Of a DNA stretch of 64,000 bases, positions 11,336 to 20,404 are shown piece by piece. The DNA is from Cliona cf. orientalis (taxonomy: Eukaryota; Porifera; Demospongiae; Clionaida; Clionaidae). The stretch covers positions 8,429,000 through 8,492,999 of the forward strand of contig OZ005691.1 of assembly GCA_963930775.1 (NCBI GenBank). The letters are read 5' to 3'. Both the position numbers and the translations under genes were made by a program. Below the pieces are notes generated by a model, which saw only the letters and a list, made by a program, of their open reading frames with translations, was not told the origin of the DNA and did no database searches. Position 1 is the first letter of the stretch, and each line of letters opens with the position of its first letter.

Positions 11336-12489
11336 GTAAATCAATAAGCTTTGTGCACAAACAAGCGATACTTTAATAATAAATAATTATTATTTATCGC
11401 TATAGCTAATTGTTTTATTTAGTTCTTGAGGAGGTCTTAGATTCTCTCTTCACCTTCTGAATCACAGCTTCAGGCAGATTGTTGCAAATCAAACGATAAG
11501 CAGATTAGGCTCTCCGGGTCATGATCTTTTTTAACGCATGCATACATGGTATTGTATAAAACAAAGGATGACATTGTATAAGCCATGATATGCACACAAT
11601 CATTCATTAATTTTAAATTACGCAGTGTCTTGAGTGCCGGCAAAAATTTATATTGCCATATGCAAGAGGGTGCGGGGACTAGGGCTTAGTAGCTAAGAGT
11701 ACAGTATTTTATATGGACTTACCGGCACTATAACGCTTAAATTGCGGTGCCGGTAGCTACTGGCACTGTAGAAACAGCGTTTCATTTAAGCTGACTGTAT
11801 TATTGGCTATTGATTGTGTACCATACATGCTATGCAGCACCTTTAGCCCCAGTCCTGTTTAGTGGAGCAGTATTTGGAGGCATTTAGTCTATCGAGCTAG
11901 ACCCTCAATACTATGACTAGTAGGCATTCTCCATGCTGGCAGAACATCAATAATGTTGCTAGGATACACACCAGCGGAGGAGGTGGTGTGAGAGAAGACA
12001 GTCAACAGCAGCAGTGCAGTGATGGCTACTGATGCCATGGGGTGGGTTAGGCTGTGCAGTGTTTATTTCATGTTTCACGGTGCTCAAGAGGAGGCAAATT
12101 CAATTCCAATAATTATTTATAATACGGTATCACACTTCTGCCGGGGTGGGGACACACACGGGTACAGAGTTCAGCCCTGCATCTGCATGGGCTCACTTCT
12201 GAATAGGCAGCAGCCATAGTACCTGGTTGAAGCTATATAGCTAGAGCTAGCACCGTAAAAAATGAATCATTATTTTAAACAAAATAGGTGGTTATCTCAG
12301 TTTCGTGCCTTGTTTCTAGATCATTAATCATTAGCATAAGGAAACCTCATGGTCTGAATATTCCAGATTCTAAATTGTAAACAACTTAATTAATGAACTC
12401 TTAAAGTTCTGGAACATTAGTTAATGCAGAGGAGTCAACAGTAACGGTAATAGTGCATGTACCTCAAAGTAATGATTTTGTACTTGTGT

Positions 12490-12652
12490 CATAATAATTC
12501 AACGGGTCATTAGGAATAATTCACCCTCTTCTGTATTTGCCATGGTTACTGAATGCATGCTGTCTTAGACTATAATTAATGATCTGTTCCAGTAACCATG
12601 GTGAATACAGAGGAGGGTGAATTATTTCTAGCTAATGACCCGTTGAATCATT
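12490..12652. repeat. Inverted repeat, arms about 60 bp
   Basis: The left arm (about 12494-12557, ttcaacgggtcatta...ccatggttactg) is the reverse complement of the right arm (about 12590-12650, cagtaaccatgg...taatgacccgttgaa). The spacer is about 32 bp. The structure sits between two direct copies of an ~80-bp flank (12262-12340 and 12640-12718), as if a foldback insertion duplicated its target region. Non-coding. Confidence 0.65.
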
Positions 12653-12953
12653 ATTTTAACCATAATAGGTGGTTATAATATCTCAGTTTCATGCCTTGTT
12701 TCTAGATCTAGCATAAGCATTCATTTCTTGCAGTGCAACTTCGAAAAAGCTATCAGTGGCTATAGCTCATGAGGATGAAAATTTAAAGACCCAGAATATA
12801 ATAAAAAATCACGGCCAGCCTAAGTGGAGCATAATTATTGTAATAGCTAATATAATTATCAACACAAAATATTGCACATAACACAACAATGATCAGAAAC
12901 AACGAACACAACAAATTGAGAATTAATGTAATGCTATTCACCAAAATTAATGA

Positions 12954-13116
12954 TCATGAATGCTTTAATTCATCTTTAAGTTTCGCTGGAAGGGGAAGAG
13001 TGTCAATATCGCTAGTACTCTTCAGCCAATTTGATAACTTTTTCGGACACAGATTATGAAGGTTGATATCTGTAGCAAAGAAGTTCAACCAGTATTTGAT
13101 AAATCATGGCCAGTAC
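12954..13116 (-). CDS. SOCS-box-like terminal exon, copy A
   Basis: This is the minus-strand exon after a tacag acceptor. It carries INLHNLCPKKLSNWLKS followed by DTLPLPAKLKDELKH and a stop. The N-L-x-x-L-C ... L-P-L-P-x-x-L-K pattern resembles a SOCS box, the short C-terminal adaptor helix set that recruits Elongin BC/Cullin E3 ligases. Copies B and C keep the same reading frame and their own stop codons despite many substitutions. In this copy one upstream phase is closed by TGA, so the exact acceptor phase is uncertain. A possible 5' partner is the exon at 14248-14072. Confidence 0.35.
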
Positions 13117-13535
13117 CTGTACACATGCATGACACAGTATGGCACTAATTTTATTGCTAAAGTGCTATAATATTATCTAATGTTCCATACACTGTCAACG
13201 GACAAGCATTGGATGAACGATAATTGAATTCCACTTTCTGTTACACATTCTCTATTCCTCATACCATATAATAATATTATAGCGAGAAACTTTCAAGGGA
13301 GAAAATCTTCACAAAATTAATAATTATTTTGCCATTTTACAGCCACCCACAAATATTTTCTCAATGAAATTTTAGGCCTGCTATATATTATACACCAATC
13401 TATGCAATCAGTTTAACATTCTGCGAACGTTTCCATTGCAAATGCTGATCTGCAAAAGTATTCTCCCTACGTGACCCACTATAAGGTGTTTTGATCCCGC
13501 TCACTTCTGCACCGTACTTTCTCGAAAGAGGGCCC

Positions 13536-13791
13536 ATGGGCGGTGAACCTTACATTGGCCCAAGATTAGAGGATGGGCCGATATTCGTACTATCAGTATC
13601 GTATTTATATGCGAAAGAGCGCCCAGGTAAGTTACCCATGCTAGCTTGATAATTTGAATAGCTAGTAGCTAGCTAGCAGCAGCTAGCTACTATTGATTTC
13701 AGCCTTATTCAAGCATGATAATACTAATCCAGAGGAAGGGCGGCTGTGGCATCTGGGTGTCTGGATTCGGTGGACTGGAACGAAAACTTGA
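13536..13791 (+). CDS. Possible two-exon 59-residue ORF, unknown
   Basis: ATG in strong context (gcccATGg) opens exon 13536-13626, which ends at a GTAAGT donor in phase 1. An acceptor (gatttcag) leads into 13703-13791, which continues the frame to a TGA. The product contains YIGPRLEDGPIFVLSVSY and WHLGVWIRW. It is not recognised and lies divergent to the exon at 14248-14072. It could be a chance splice pair or the 5' part of a decayed gene. Confidence 0.25.
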
Positions 13792-14071
13792 AATTCAAGA
13801 TGTTCGACGAATTAGGAAGGAAATAAATTACTTAACCGATTATAGGCCAAGAGGTCATGACGTCATACGTATTGCCAACGCCGAATTGTATTCAAGAAAG
13901 TATAGTGACACAAATAAAGAGTCTTGTACAGCATAGCAGCACAGCCACACAGGCAGTACAGGCCTTCATGATATGTAAGACAGGTAGCTGCTACATTCTA
14001 GTACGCCGCTAGGGCGCTACTACACATACTATAAGCTACAAACATACACAAAAGCTGATAAGCTTACTTAC

Positions 14072-14248
14072 CTCCATAATGGCCGCCGTCTTCGAGTCGC
14101 TCCCAGGTAAGCGCTTGGCTCTATTGAAAAGCTCGTCATATCTGTGCAGGTATAGACCTAGTCTAGCTATATACTTAGCGACAGAGCTGTAGCTCCTGCC
14201 CTGTGGTAGAAAACGTACCGCTCTCGTACCCGGATCGATCGCCGCCAT
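14072..14248 (-). CDS. Possible first exon of an unknown minus-strand gene
   Basis: An ATG at 14248 opens 59 codons ending exactly at a consensus donor GAG|GTAAGT (phase 0). Residues include RAVRFLPQGRSYSSVAKYIA and LGLYLHRYDELFNRAKRLPG. The helical, basic composition and the strong donor suggest a genuine coding exon. No second exon could be assigned with confidence; the SOCS-like exon at 13116-12954 is downstream on the same strand. Confidence 0.35.
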
Positions 14249-14299
14249 TATCGTCGATCTTCACAAAAACATTTTTAGTAGCGAGCGGTAGGTTGGGCC

Positions 14300-14676
14300 C
14301 AGAGGAGGTAGGACACGCTTGACCTTTGGCTAATAGTTCACTAATTGAATCGCTAGTATAGGCTTTCGTGAAGATTTTTAGAGGATATCGTTGCGATTTT
14401 CGAAGTCAGCGCTATTGATTTAGTGGGGGAGCCCCTCTTAGTTAGCACTGTAGAGCAATTTTTAGGTCTTTGGAATGTTAATCAAAGCGGCTGATTAACA
14501 TTCCAAAGACCTAAAAATTGCTCTACAGTGCTAACTAAGAGGGGCTCCCCCACTAAATCAATAGCGCTGACTTCGAAAATCGCAACGATATCCTCTAAAA
14601 ATCTTCACGAAAGCCTATACTAGCGATTCAATTAGTGAACTATTAGCCAAAGGTCAAGCGTGTCCTACCTCCTCTG
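14300..14676. mobile_element. Perfect foldback element with 9-bp target duplication
   Basis: Two arms of 187 bp (14298-14484 and 14492-14678) are exact reverse complements as far as I can read, separated by a 7-nt loop (aagcggc). The element proper runs CAGAGGAGG...CCTCCTCTG and is flanked on both sides by GGTTGGGCC (14291-14299 and 14677-14685). A 9-bp duplication is typical of Mutator-like (MULE) transposition. A transcript would form a ~187-bp hairpin. No ORF is present. Confidence 0.85.
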
Positions 14677-14791
14677 GGTTGGGCCAACCGTGACCTCACG
14701 CCACAGGTATGCAAGGGAGGCCCCTAGTAGTCATAGACAGGAAGCCAAAGCTATGGCTTCTCGTTCTTCGGAATGTAGGCGGTGCCATAGC

Positions 14792-15580
14792 TATATAGGC
14801 CTGCGCTAATTATTCAGGAATAATTTCAGTTTTGAATAATAGGCAGCTTTTTGCAGAAGTTGAATAATGGGCTCTTCAAGTATTCAACGAAGTACTGCGC
14901 ATGCGCATACTGTGCTGTCAACACGTGCTTCTTTAGACTTTGAACTTCTGCTAGTCTCTATGGCCAGTCCTCGATCACTGCTATACGTTCTCAAAGCTCC
15001 ACAAGCATCTGACCTAACAAGAAATGACTCGAATCCGCCCGTTGGCCAAAAGAGGTCCAGAGGTCAAGGTTCTAGTGAGCCAAAGTCCGTCAATGCAAAA
15101 GATCGAGTGAATGAATTTCCTGACGAGTGCTTGACTGTTGGTAGAGGTGGAAAACTATTAAGTTTGTAGTGCCTGTAAGGAAGAGCTAAGTCCGAGAAAG
15201 AACATTTATCACCAATCATATCGCCTGCAAGAATCACTGGACAAGCAAAGAGAAGGTCAGGACAAGTAAAGCTAAAGACCAAACTATCATTGACAGTCTG
15301 AGGATCTATGATGCTGAGCACCACCCTGCATGTGTCGGTGAAACTCTGCCAATGAGTCAGTATGTGTATAGGCTCAAGGTTTTGAAGACTTTTTTTGCGT
15401 GCTGCCATCCCTCTCGCAAAACTAGACGCTTTCCGTGATCTACTCGAGGGGTCGGAAAATGCCGTACGGTCCCGAATATTTTTGAATAATAGGGACATAT
15501 TATTGAATAATAGGGAGCAAATTTGTGAATAAAATATTTGAATAATAGGCAGATTTAAGTGAATAATTAGCTCAGGCCTA
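14792..15580. mobile_element. hAT-like element carrying a broken CGBP1/BED gene
   Basis: The left end TAGGCCTGCGCTAATTATTC (from 14796) is matched by the inverted right end TGAATAATTAGC...CAGGCCTA (to 15580). Subterminal TTGAATAATAGG repeats occur inside both ends (14833-14868 and 15482-15558). GCCATAGC occurs at 14784-14791 and 15581-15588, consistent with an 8-bp target duplication if four extra bases (tata) at the left are ignored. TAGG-type ends and an 8-bp duplication fit hAT elements. The internal gene is annotated separately. Confidence 0.55.
14960..15530 (+). pseudogene. CGBP1-like BED/C2H2 zinc-finger gene, frameshifted
   Basis: The reading starts with an N-terminal PRSLLYVLKAP block. 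It continues through RVNEFPDECLTV, then in a second frame SACKEELSPRK, in a third stretch KDQTIIDSLRIYDAEHHP and GETLPMSQ, and finally in another frame AAIPLAKLDAFRDLLEGSE. In that order these are the hallmarks of CGBP1-like proteins, which derive from hAT transposases and are common in sponge and cnidarian genomes. A 4-base insertion near 15158 breaks the zinc-finger cysteines, and at least two further shifts occur (near 15269 and 15390). It is therefore a relic. The minus-strand ORF across it is a shadow. Confidence 0.6.
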
Positions 15581-15604
15581 GCCATAGCGCTAATATAGCT
15601 GTAC

Positions 15605-15657
15605 TGACGCCAATTGGCGTCAACGGCGGTTCGTGCGCATGACGCCAATTGGCGTCA
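15605..15657. promoter_or_regulatory. Twin 18-bp palindromes TGACGCCAATTGGCGTCA
   Basis: A perfect 18-bp palindrome occurs at 15605-15622 and again at 15640-15657, 35 bp apart. Its halves resemble bZIP half sites (TGACG/CGTCA) around a CCAATTGG centre, so two dimer binding sites are plausible. There is no nearby start codon to assign. Confidence 0.4.
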
Positions 15658-15736
15658 ATGGCGTATAATCGGTTGCCATTTGGGCTATTAGAATGTTCGA
15701 ATAATTAGAGCGAGTACGGTAATACATGAATATCAC

Positions 15737-16303
15737 TTGGATGTTTTACAAGGTCTTCACACTAGCTGCAGGGAACGAATAATAACAATCATTAGCTCAA
15801 TGCATGCTCAATACCTTTTATATTTCTGACGACCACTACCAATTTTCAGCTTTTCCGTTTCCGCTTTCCGCTTCAGTTTTCCGTTTCAGCTTTCCGTTTC
15901 CGTTTTCCGTTTCCTCCATTTTCACTTGCCCCTCCTCTTGAGCCCTGTAAATCCTGAAATAAACACTGCACAGCTAGCCAACACTGCAATATCCACCCAT
16001 GGCATCAGTGGCCATCACTGCACCACTGGATGTTGGCTATCTTCTTTCACACCACCTCCTCCGCTGGTGTGTATCCTAGGGGAAGTGGAAACGGAGGAAA
16101 CGGAAAACGGAAACGGAAAGCTGAAACGGAAAACTGAAGCGGAAAGCGGAAACGGAAAAGCTGAAAATTGGTAGTGGTCGTCAGAAACATAAACGGTATT
16201 GAACATGCTTTGATGTCTGGTCATGCATAAGAAATTTAATGAAGAGTGATGTATTATTTGTTCCCTGCAGCTAGTGTGAAGACCTTGTAAAACATCCAAG
16301 TAA
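15737..16303. repeat. Large inverted repeat with TTTCCG-repeat arms
   Basis: The outer arms 15737-15770 and 16271-16303 (tggatgttttacaaggtctt / aagaccttgtaaaacatcca) and the inner arms 15819-15930 and 16085-16193 are inverted copies. The inner arms consist mostly of TTTCCG/CGGAAA hexamer repeats. The ~150-bp loop is a minus-orientation fragment of the segmental duplication (caccagcggaggaggtg...). A single-copy TTTCCG stretch next to the same duplication block occurs at 18650-18690. Confidence 0.65.
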
Positions 16304-16309
16304 CATTAA

Positions 16310-17636
16310 GGCCAGGAAAAAAAAATATTTTAGTTTCTCAGGCTTTTCCAGCTAAGAAATGATGCGGGCGGGCGGCTTTTTATTTTATTTTTTATGAACC
16401 CTTGACCACATCCCCAGTGGCTGCATAGTTCTAATGGTGCATGTGGTAAAGGTCGTCAATACACACATCGATGCTGGGGCCTCAATCGCAGAGATGGAGT
16501 CTAAGATCAACTTTCGACTTCGAGTTTCGATGCTTCAATCAAAGGAGATGAACTCGACAGCGCAGTACAGCTTCCGAACTTCAGATCGGTCGTGGCATGA
16601 CGCGTGCTATAAATAGCGCAAGGCTAGCTTTATTTATCCACAGGATTACGTCAGCCAAGAGAACGCGTGAAGTTCGGCTGGCATTACTTGTCGGAGAAAG
16701 TAGCACTCAGCTTTTAATGTATTCGCTGGATATGTATGTAAGTTAATATATGATTCTGAGGATTTTCAGGTCTCAGAAGTGTTCTGTAAAGGCTCTGAAT
16801 TTTAGCGCTATGACGACATAGGTTACATCATAATTACAACATAATTACCTAATAACCGCAAAAAAGTAAATTTATACTGGGGATGTAATGAACAACTTGG
16901 AGACTACGTCCAGAGTCCCTCATGAATAAGCCGCCATAAATTCGAACTAGGACACATTGACAAACCGCGCATGCTCCGTATACGAGTACAATATTGGGGC
17001 GCGCGGCTTGAGCCGGTTGACCTTCACCTGCCACGTGCTCGACTGAATAGGGAAATCCCCCTGCCCTGAAAGCGAGCTCGCTAGAGAAAGCGAACTGAGA
17101 GAAACGCCATAAGGATATCATCGGATAGTCCACGATGTCTTCTACGCTAGGCTCGAATTCTGGGCCCCAACAAGCTTTCATGCGTGCTAAACATTTTGAA
17201 ACAGTCTTAACCGCATTTTCGTCATATTTTACATCATATTTTACATCACAATTACCTCATCGGTCGGCCGAATAGTTTTTTTCTAATTGGGACTCTGGAC
17301 GTAATTTTTTTGGGGCGTGGTTCATCACTAACCACGCCCATTTACGGCCGACCTCGTGCAAAAAAGTTTCAAAAGTGACTGGTCTTAGTTAATCTATAGT
17401 GTCTTATAGCTTAGCCATCAAAGAAGCAGTTTTGAGAAGTCAGATATCTGCCAGAGAGTGGCAAGGCTGATGCTCAAACACAGCCAGCCAATGAGATCGA
17501 GCGATAAGCTTACTTTTTAGCCGTTAATTAAATTACCACACCCACTTGATTAAAAAAAAAAAAAAGGCCCAGCAGCCAAAAAGTGATGCGGGCGGGCCTG
17601 AGAAACTAATATTAAATTTTTTTTTTTTGCCTGGCC
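16310..17636. mobile_element. Harbinger-like non-autonomous element, 1.33 kb
   Basis: Terminal inverted repeats begin GGCCAGG and end CCTGGCC, with matching inner blocks (gtttctcagg / cctgagaaac and gatgcgggcgggc near both ends). TAA flanks each end (16307-16309, 17637-17639), the usual TWA-type duplication of PIF/Harbinger elements. The interior contains repeat R, related to 25413-26335 and 1610-1775, but no recognisable transposase, so it is non-autonomous. Confidence 0.65.
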
Positions 17637-17880
17637 TAATGTATTGTCGGTGATCATCGTTGTCTGAGGGCCATGATAATAGTACCATGCAATTGTAGCA
17701 AATATTTAGTTAATGTTACTACTAGTCTCGTCCCTAGGGACCTGGCGACAAGGCTATGTTACTACTGAACTCCTATACTGATATCAGGATCGCTGATTCA
17801 GCAAGTACTTGACGGATGTTCATTAAATTTCATGATTCTAGAGTACACATTGTACAGCTACTTTACACTGGCATAAGAAG

Positions 17881-18107
17881 CAGGGGGGCTGTAGCGCCCC
17901 CCCCCCCCCCCCCCCCCCCCATCTTGTCGGCCAAGTGTAGGAAGATATTTATTGTACTAGTACTATATGCCTTGACATCTTCAGATTTGTGATGTAAAGT
18001 CTACTTTACAGCCAAATTAGCATAATAATGGGCATGGTTGAAGGCATATCGTGAGATCCAAAAAAATATTTGCGCGCTTTGCACACAATTTTATTTACAG
18101 CCCCCTG
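17881..18107. mobile_element. Small MITE with CAGGGGGGCTGTA ends and a 24-C run
   Basis: The left end CAGGGGGGCTGTA pairs with the right end TACAGCCCCCTG. The interior has a homopolymer of 24 C (17897-17920) and a TTTGCGCGC core like those of the elements at 8651 and 40836. Target duplications are not clear. Non-coding. Confidence 0.5.
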
Positions 18108-18309
18108 TTCAAAAATATCTTCTTACGTCATTTCTTTGTGAGCCCTCAGGCTCATTAACAGTTACTGTACCAAGCCTGAAGTAGTTAGACTAGTAGCTAT
18201 TGGCTACAATGTGATACTTTACCTGATAGTTTACTGCCTAGCCTAGCATAGTAATAAATTTAATAATAGCAGATTTTGAGCAACTTTTGACATTGAACAA
18301 GGGCCACAA

Positions 18310-18485
18310 TCACCTCTCAGCCACTTCCTTCACCAACTTCAGAATTCTACTGCCTGGATAGCATTCAGCATCTTGTACTCTGGCCCAGAGTCTGGGTGCA
18401 CATACTGGAGTCTTCCTGTCATTTGTAGTAACTTCACCCATAGGAGGTGGTATGCTGTTGCTAGCAGCCAACAGTGAACTAGACC
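18310..18485 (-). pseudogene. Orphan terminal coding exon or gene fragment
   Basis: After a possible 'catag' acceptor, a minus-strand frame stays open and includes RKTPVCAPRLWARVQDAECY and ILKLVKEVAER before a TGA. Codon composition looks protein-like, but no partner exon or family is recognised. It may be a remnant of a transposon gene. Confidence 0.25.
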
Positions 18486-19030
18486 TCTATGTCTCGTCAC
18501 TATTAATTTTTGTTTCCAGCTGTCACACTATGCTGATAGATATCGAGAGAAAGACACTGGCAATGCCATTTCTTAGCCCCAAACAGATCGCGCATGCGCA
18601 AAAGATGCCATTAGCGCAACGAATATTGACGACCATTTCTCAATTTCACTTTTTCCGTTTCCGATTTCCGTTTCCACTTGCTCTAAGAGGAGGCAAAGTC
18701 GATTCCAATAATTATAGTATCACGCTTCTGCCTGGGGTGAGGACACACACAGGTATACAGCTTCAGAATTTAACCCTGGGCTTACTTGTGAATAGGCAGC
18801 AGCTACCCAATGGTAAGCGGTCAAAGCTATCTTGGAAAAAGCTGTCAGTATAGTTCATGAAGATGAAAATTTAATGGCCCATAATATTATTTACCATGGC
18901 CAGCCGAAGTGGAGCATAATAATTTAATTATCGACACAAAAATATTGCACACAACAATGATCATAACAGAATGGTCATGAGTGAACGAAGGAAAAACACA
19001 ACGAACACTAAATTGAAAATCAATGCAATG

Positions 19031-19199
19031 CTATTCACCAAATAAACAATGTTTTAATTCGACTTTAAGTTTTGCTGGAAGGGGAAGAGTGTCAACATCG
19101 CTAGTACTCTTCAGCCAATTTGATAACTTTTCCAGACACAGATTTTGAAGATTGATATCTGTAGCAAAGAACCAGTAATTGAAAAATGATGGCCAGTAC
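19031..19199 (-). CDS. SOCS-box-like terminal exon, copy B
   Basis: An acceptor gtgtacag is followed by a frame (phase 2) containing RYWPSFFNYWFFATDINLQN, LCLEKLSNWLKS and DTLPLPAKLKVELKHC, then a stop. The N-L-Q-N-L-C and L-P-L-P-x-x-L-K spacing fits a SOCS box. It lies downstream of death-like gene B on the same strand and could be a C-terminal exon of that gene, but the donor of B exon 4 is phase 1, so a further exon would be needed between them. Confidence 0.4.
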
Positions 19200-19224
19200 C
19201 TGTACACATGCACGACACAGCATA

Positions 19225-19645
19225 TCACCAGGGGAAGTTCGACAGGGTCAAAAGGTTACGAATTAGCTAATCAAGTGCTCCCATATATTTGTGTGGGAGT
19301 ATACTAATTTCACTGCTGTACCCCGGTTATCTTGCTACGAAAGTGTCTCTATCATGTTTTTCGTCGTGTCTAATACTAATTTGAGCCCTGTACCCTACGT
19401 GAACGATTTTCTAGGCTACCATCTGGCTGACCTTTGCGACCTTGGAGAGCAAGGCAAGCTGCTGTAGCGAGTATGATGGCATAGAAAAGCCAACGATTAC
19501 TTCTAAAATGTCTATCACCTGCCTTGGAGAAAGCAGTGTCTGTCACCATGATAAATCAAGACTGTCTAAATTCGGAGTCAAAGTATAAGAATGCTCGTTA
19601 ACGGAGGGTTATTGTTGACCGTTTGATCCTGTCGAACCTCCTCTG
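19225..19645. mobile_element. 421-bp TIR element inside duplication copy B
   Basis: Inverted ends CCAGGGGAAGTTCGACAGGG and CCTGTCGAACCTCCTCTGG, with the sequence GCATA at both borders (19220-19224, 19646-19650). Copies A and C show the uninterrupted target, which confirms an insertion after the duplication. Non-coding. Confidence 0.7.
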
Positions 19646-20404
19646 GCATAGCACTAATTTTATTGCTATAGATCTATAATAATTGTAGTGTTCCATACAT
19701 TGTCAATAGACAAGCATTGAATGAACCACAATTAAATTCCACTTTGTGTTGCACAATTTCTATTCCTCATCATTATATTAAGATTATAATTGTCCGTGCG
19801 TCTGTGCGTACGAGCGGGAGGTGACCGGAAACAATTTGACCCGAACTAAAAAACTTTCTTTCTGGGTGTCAATGGACTTGGGACGATACAGCAGACAGCC
19901 CACTGATGGCGGCTATGGCCCAGCAGCCACTAAAGTGAGCTGCTTCAAAAAAATGGTAGGGCAGAATTAGACTGAACTGTACACTTATATATGGCGGCCT
20001 GGAGTAATTTTAAGCATCTTCTCTTGGGACCCCTAACAAGCGAAGCTGCAAGACAAGTAACGAATTCTTTGACTAGGTGATTGACAAAGTCACATGATTA
20101 GGCAGGATGTGCACATTCGCTAGCTTGCTCTCTACGCATGTGCACAAATACATATGTAAAGGCCGTCGACCACAAATGCACAATAATAGCACAGCGATGA
20201 AGGAGTGAGCGAGCGAAGCGAGCTCACTCCCTGTACCATATAATATTATTATGGCGAGGAACTTTAGAGGGAGAAAAACATAGCCACGCCTATCGACACG
20301 ATGCAAAAATTCATGCAGGCCATATACCGTAAACTGGTTAACAACGTAGCTAAGGCCACTACCAATTCTCCCCTCAATCCTACAGCTGTGTGCAAATGGC
20401 TCAC

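Larger units (their letters stand above)
11390..13330. repeat. Segmental duplication, copy A
   Basis: Ordered blocks are shared with copy B (about 18660-19800) and copy C (about 24045-25090). They are 'gaggaggtcttagatt...cttcaggcagattgttgcaaatcaaa', 'aaaggatgacattgtataag', 'gctaggatacacaccagcgg', 'gctcaagaggaggcaaatt', the SOCS-like exon, and 'ttccatacactgtcaa...attccactt'. Copies A and C both lie just upstream of a death-like gene, so gene and upstream DNA were duplicated together. Copy A also contains its own internal duplication and inverted repeat at 12260-12720. Apart from the SOCS-like exon I see no coding sequence. Confidence 0.7.
18660..19800. repeat. Segmental duplication, copy B
   Basis: Collinear with 12090-13330 and 24430-25090, from 'aagaggaggcaaa' through the SOCS-like exon to 'attccactttgtgttgcaca'. 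It is interrupted by the 421-bp TIR element at 19225-19645, which is absent from copies A and C. Confidence 0.65.

Noticed and set aside
15064..15648. 194-codon minus-strand ORF
   Set aside because: It lies antisense to the CGBP1-like remnant, crosses the twin palindromes and terminal repeats, and its translation resembles no protein; it is a shadow ORF.
16849..17181. 110-codon minus-strand ORF inside the Harbinger-like element
   Set aside because: No transposase or Myb-like motif is visible; the homologous repeat at 25413-26335 does not appear to preserve it, so it is unlikely to be coding.
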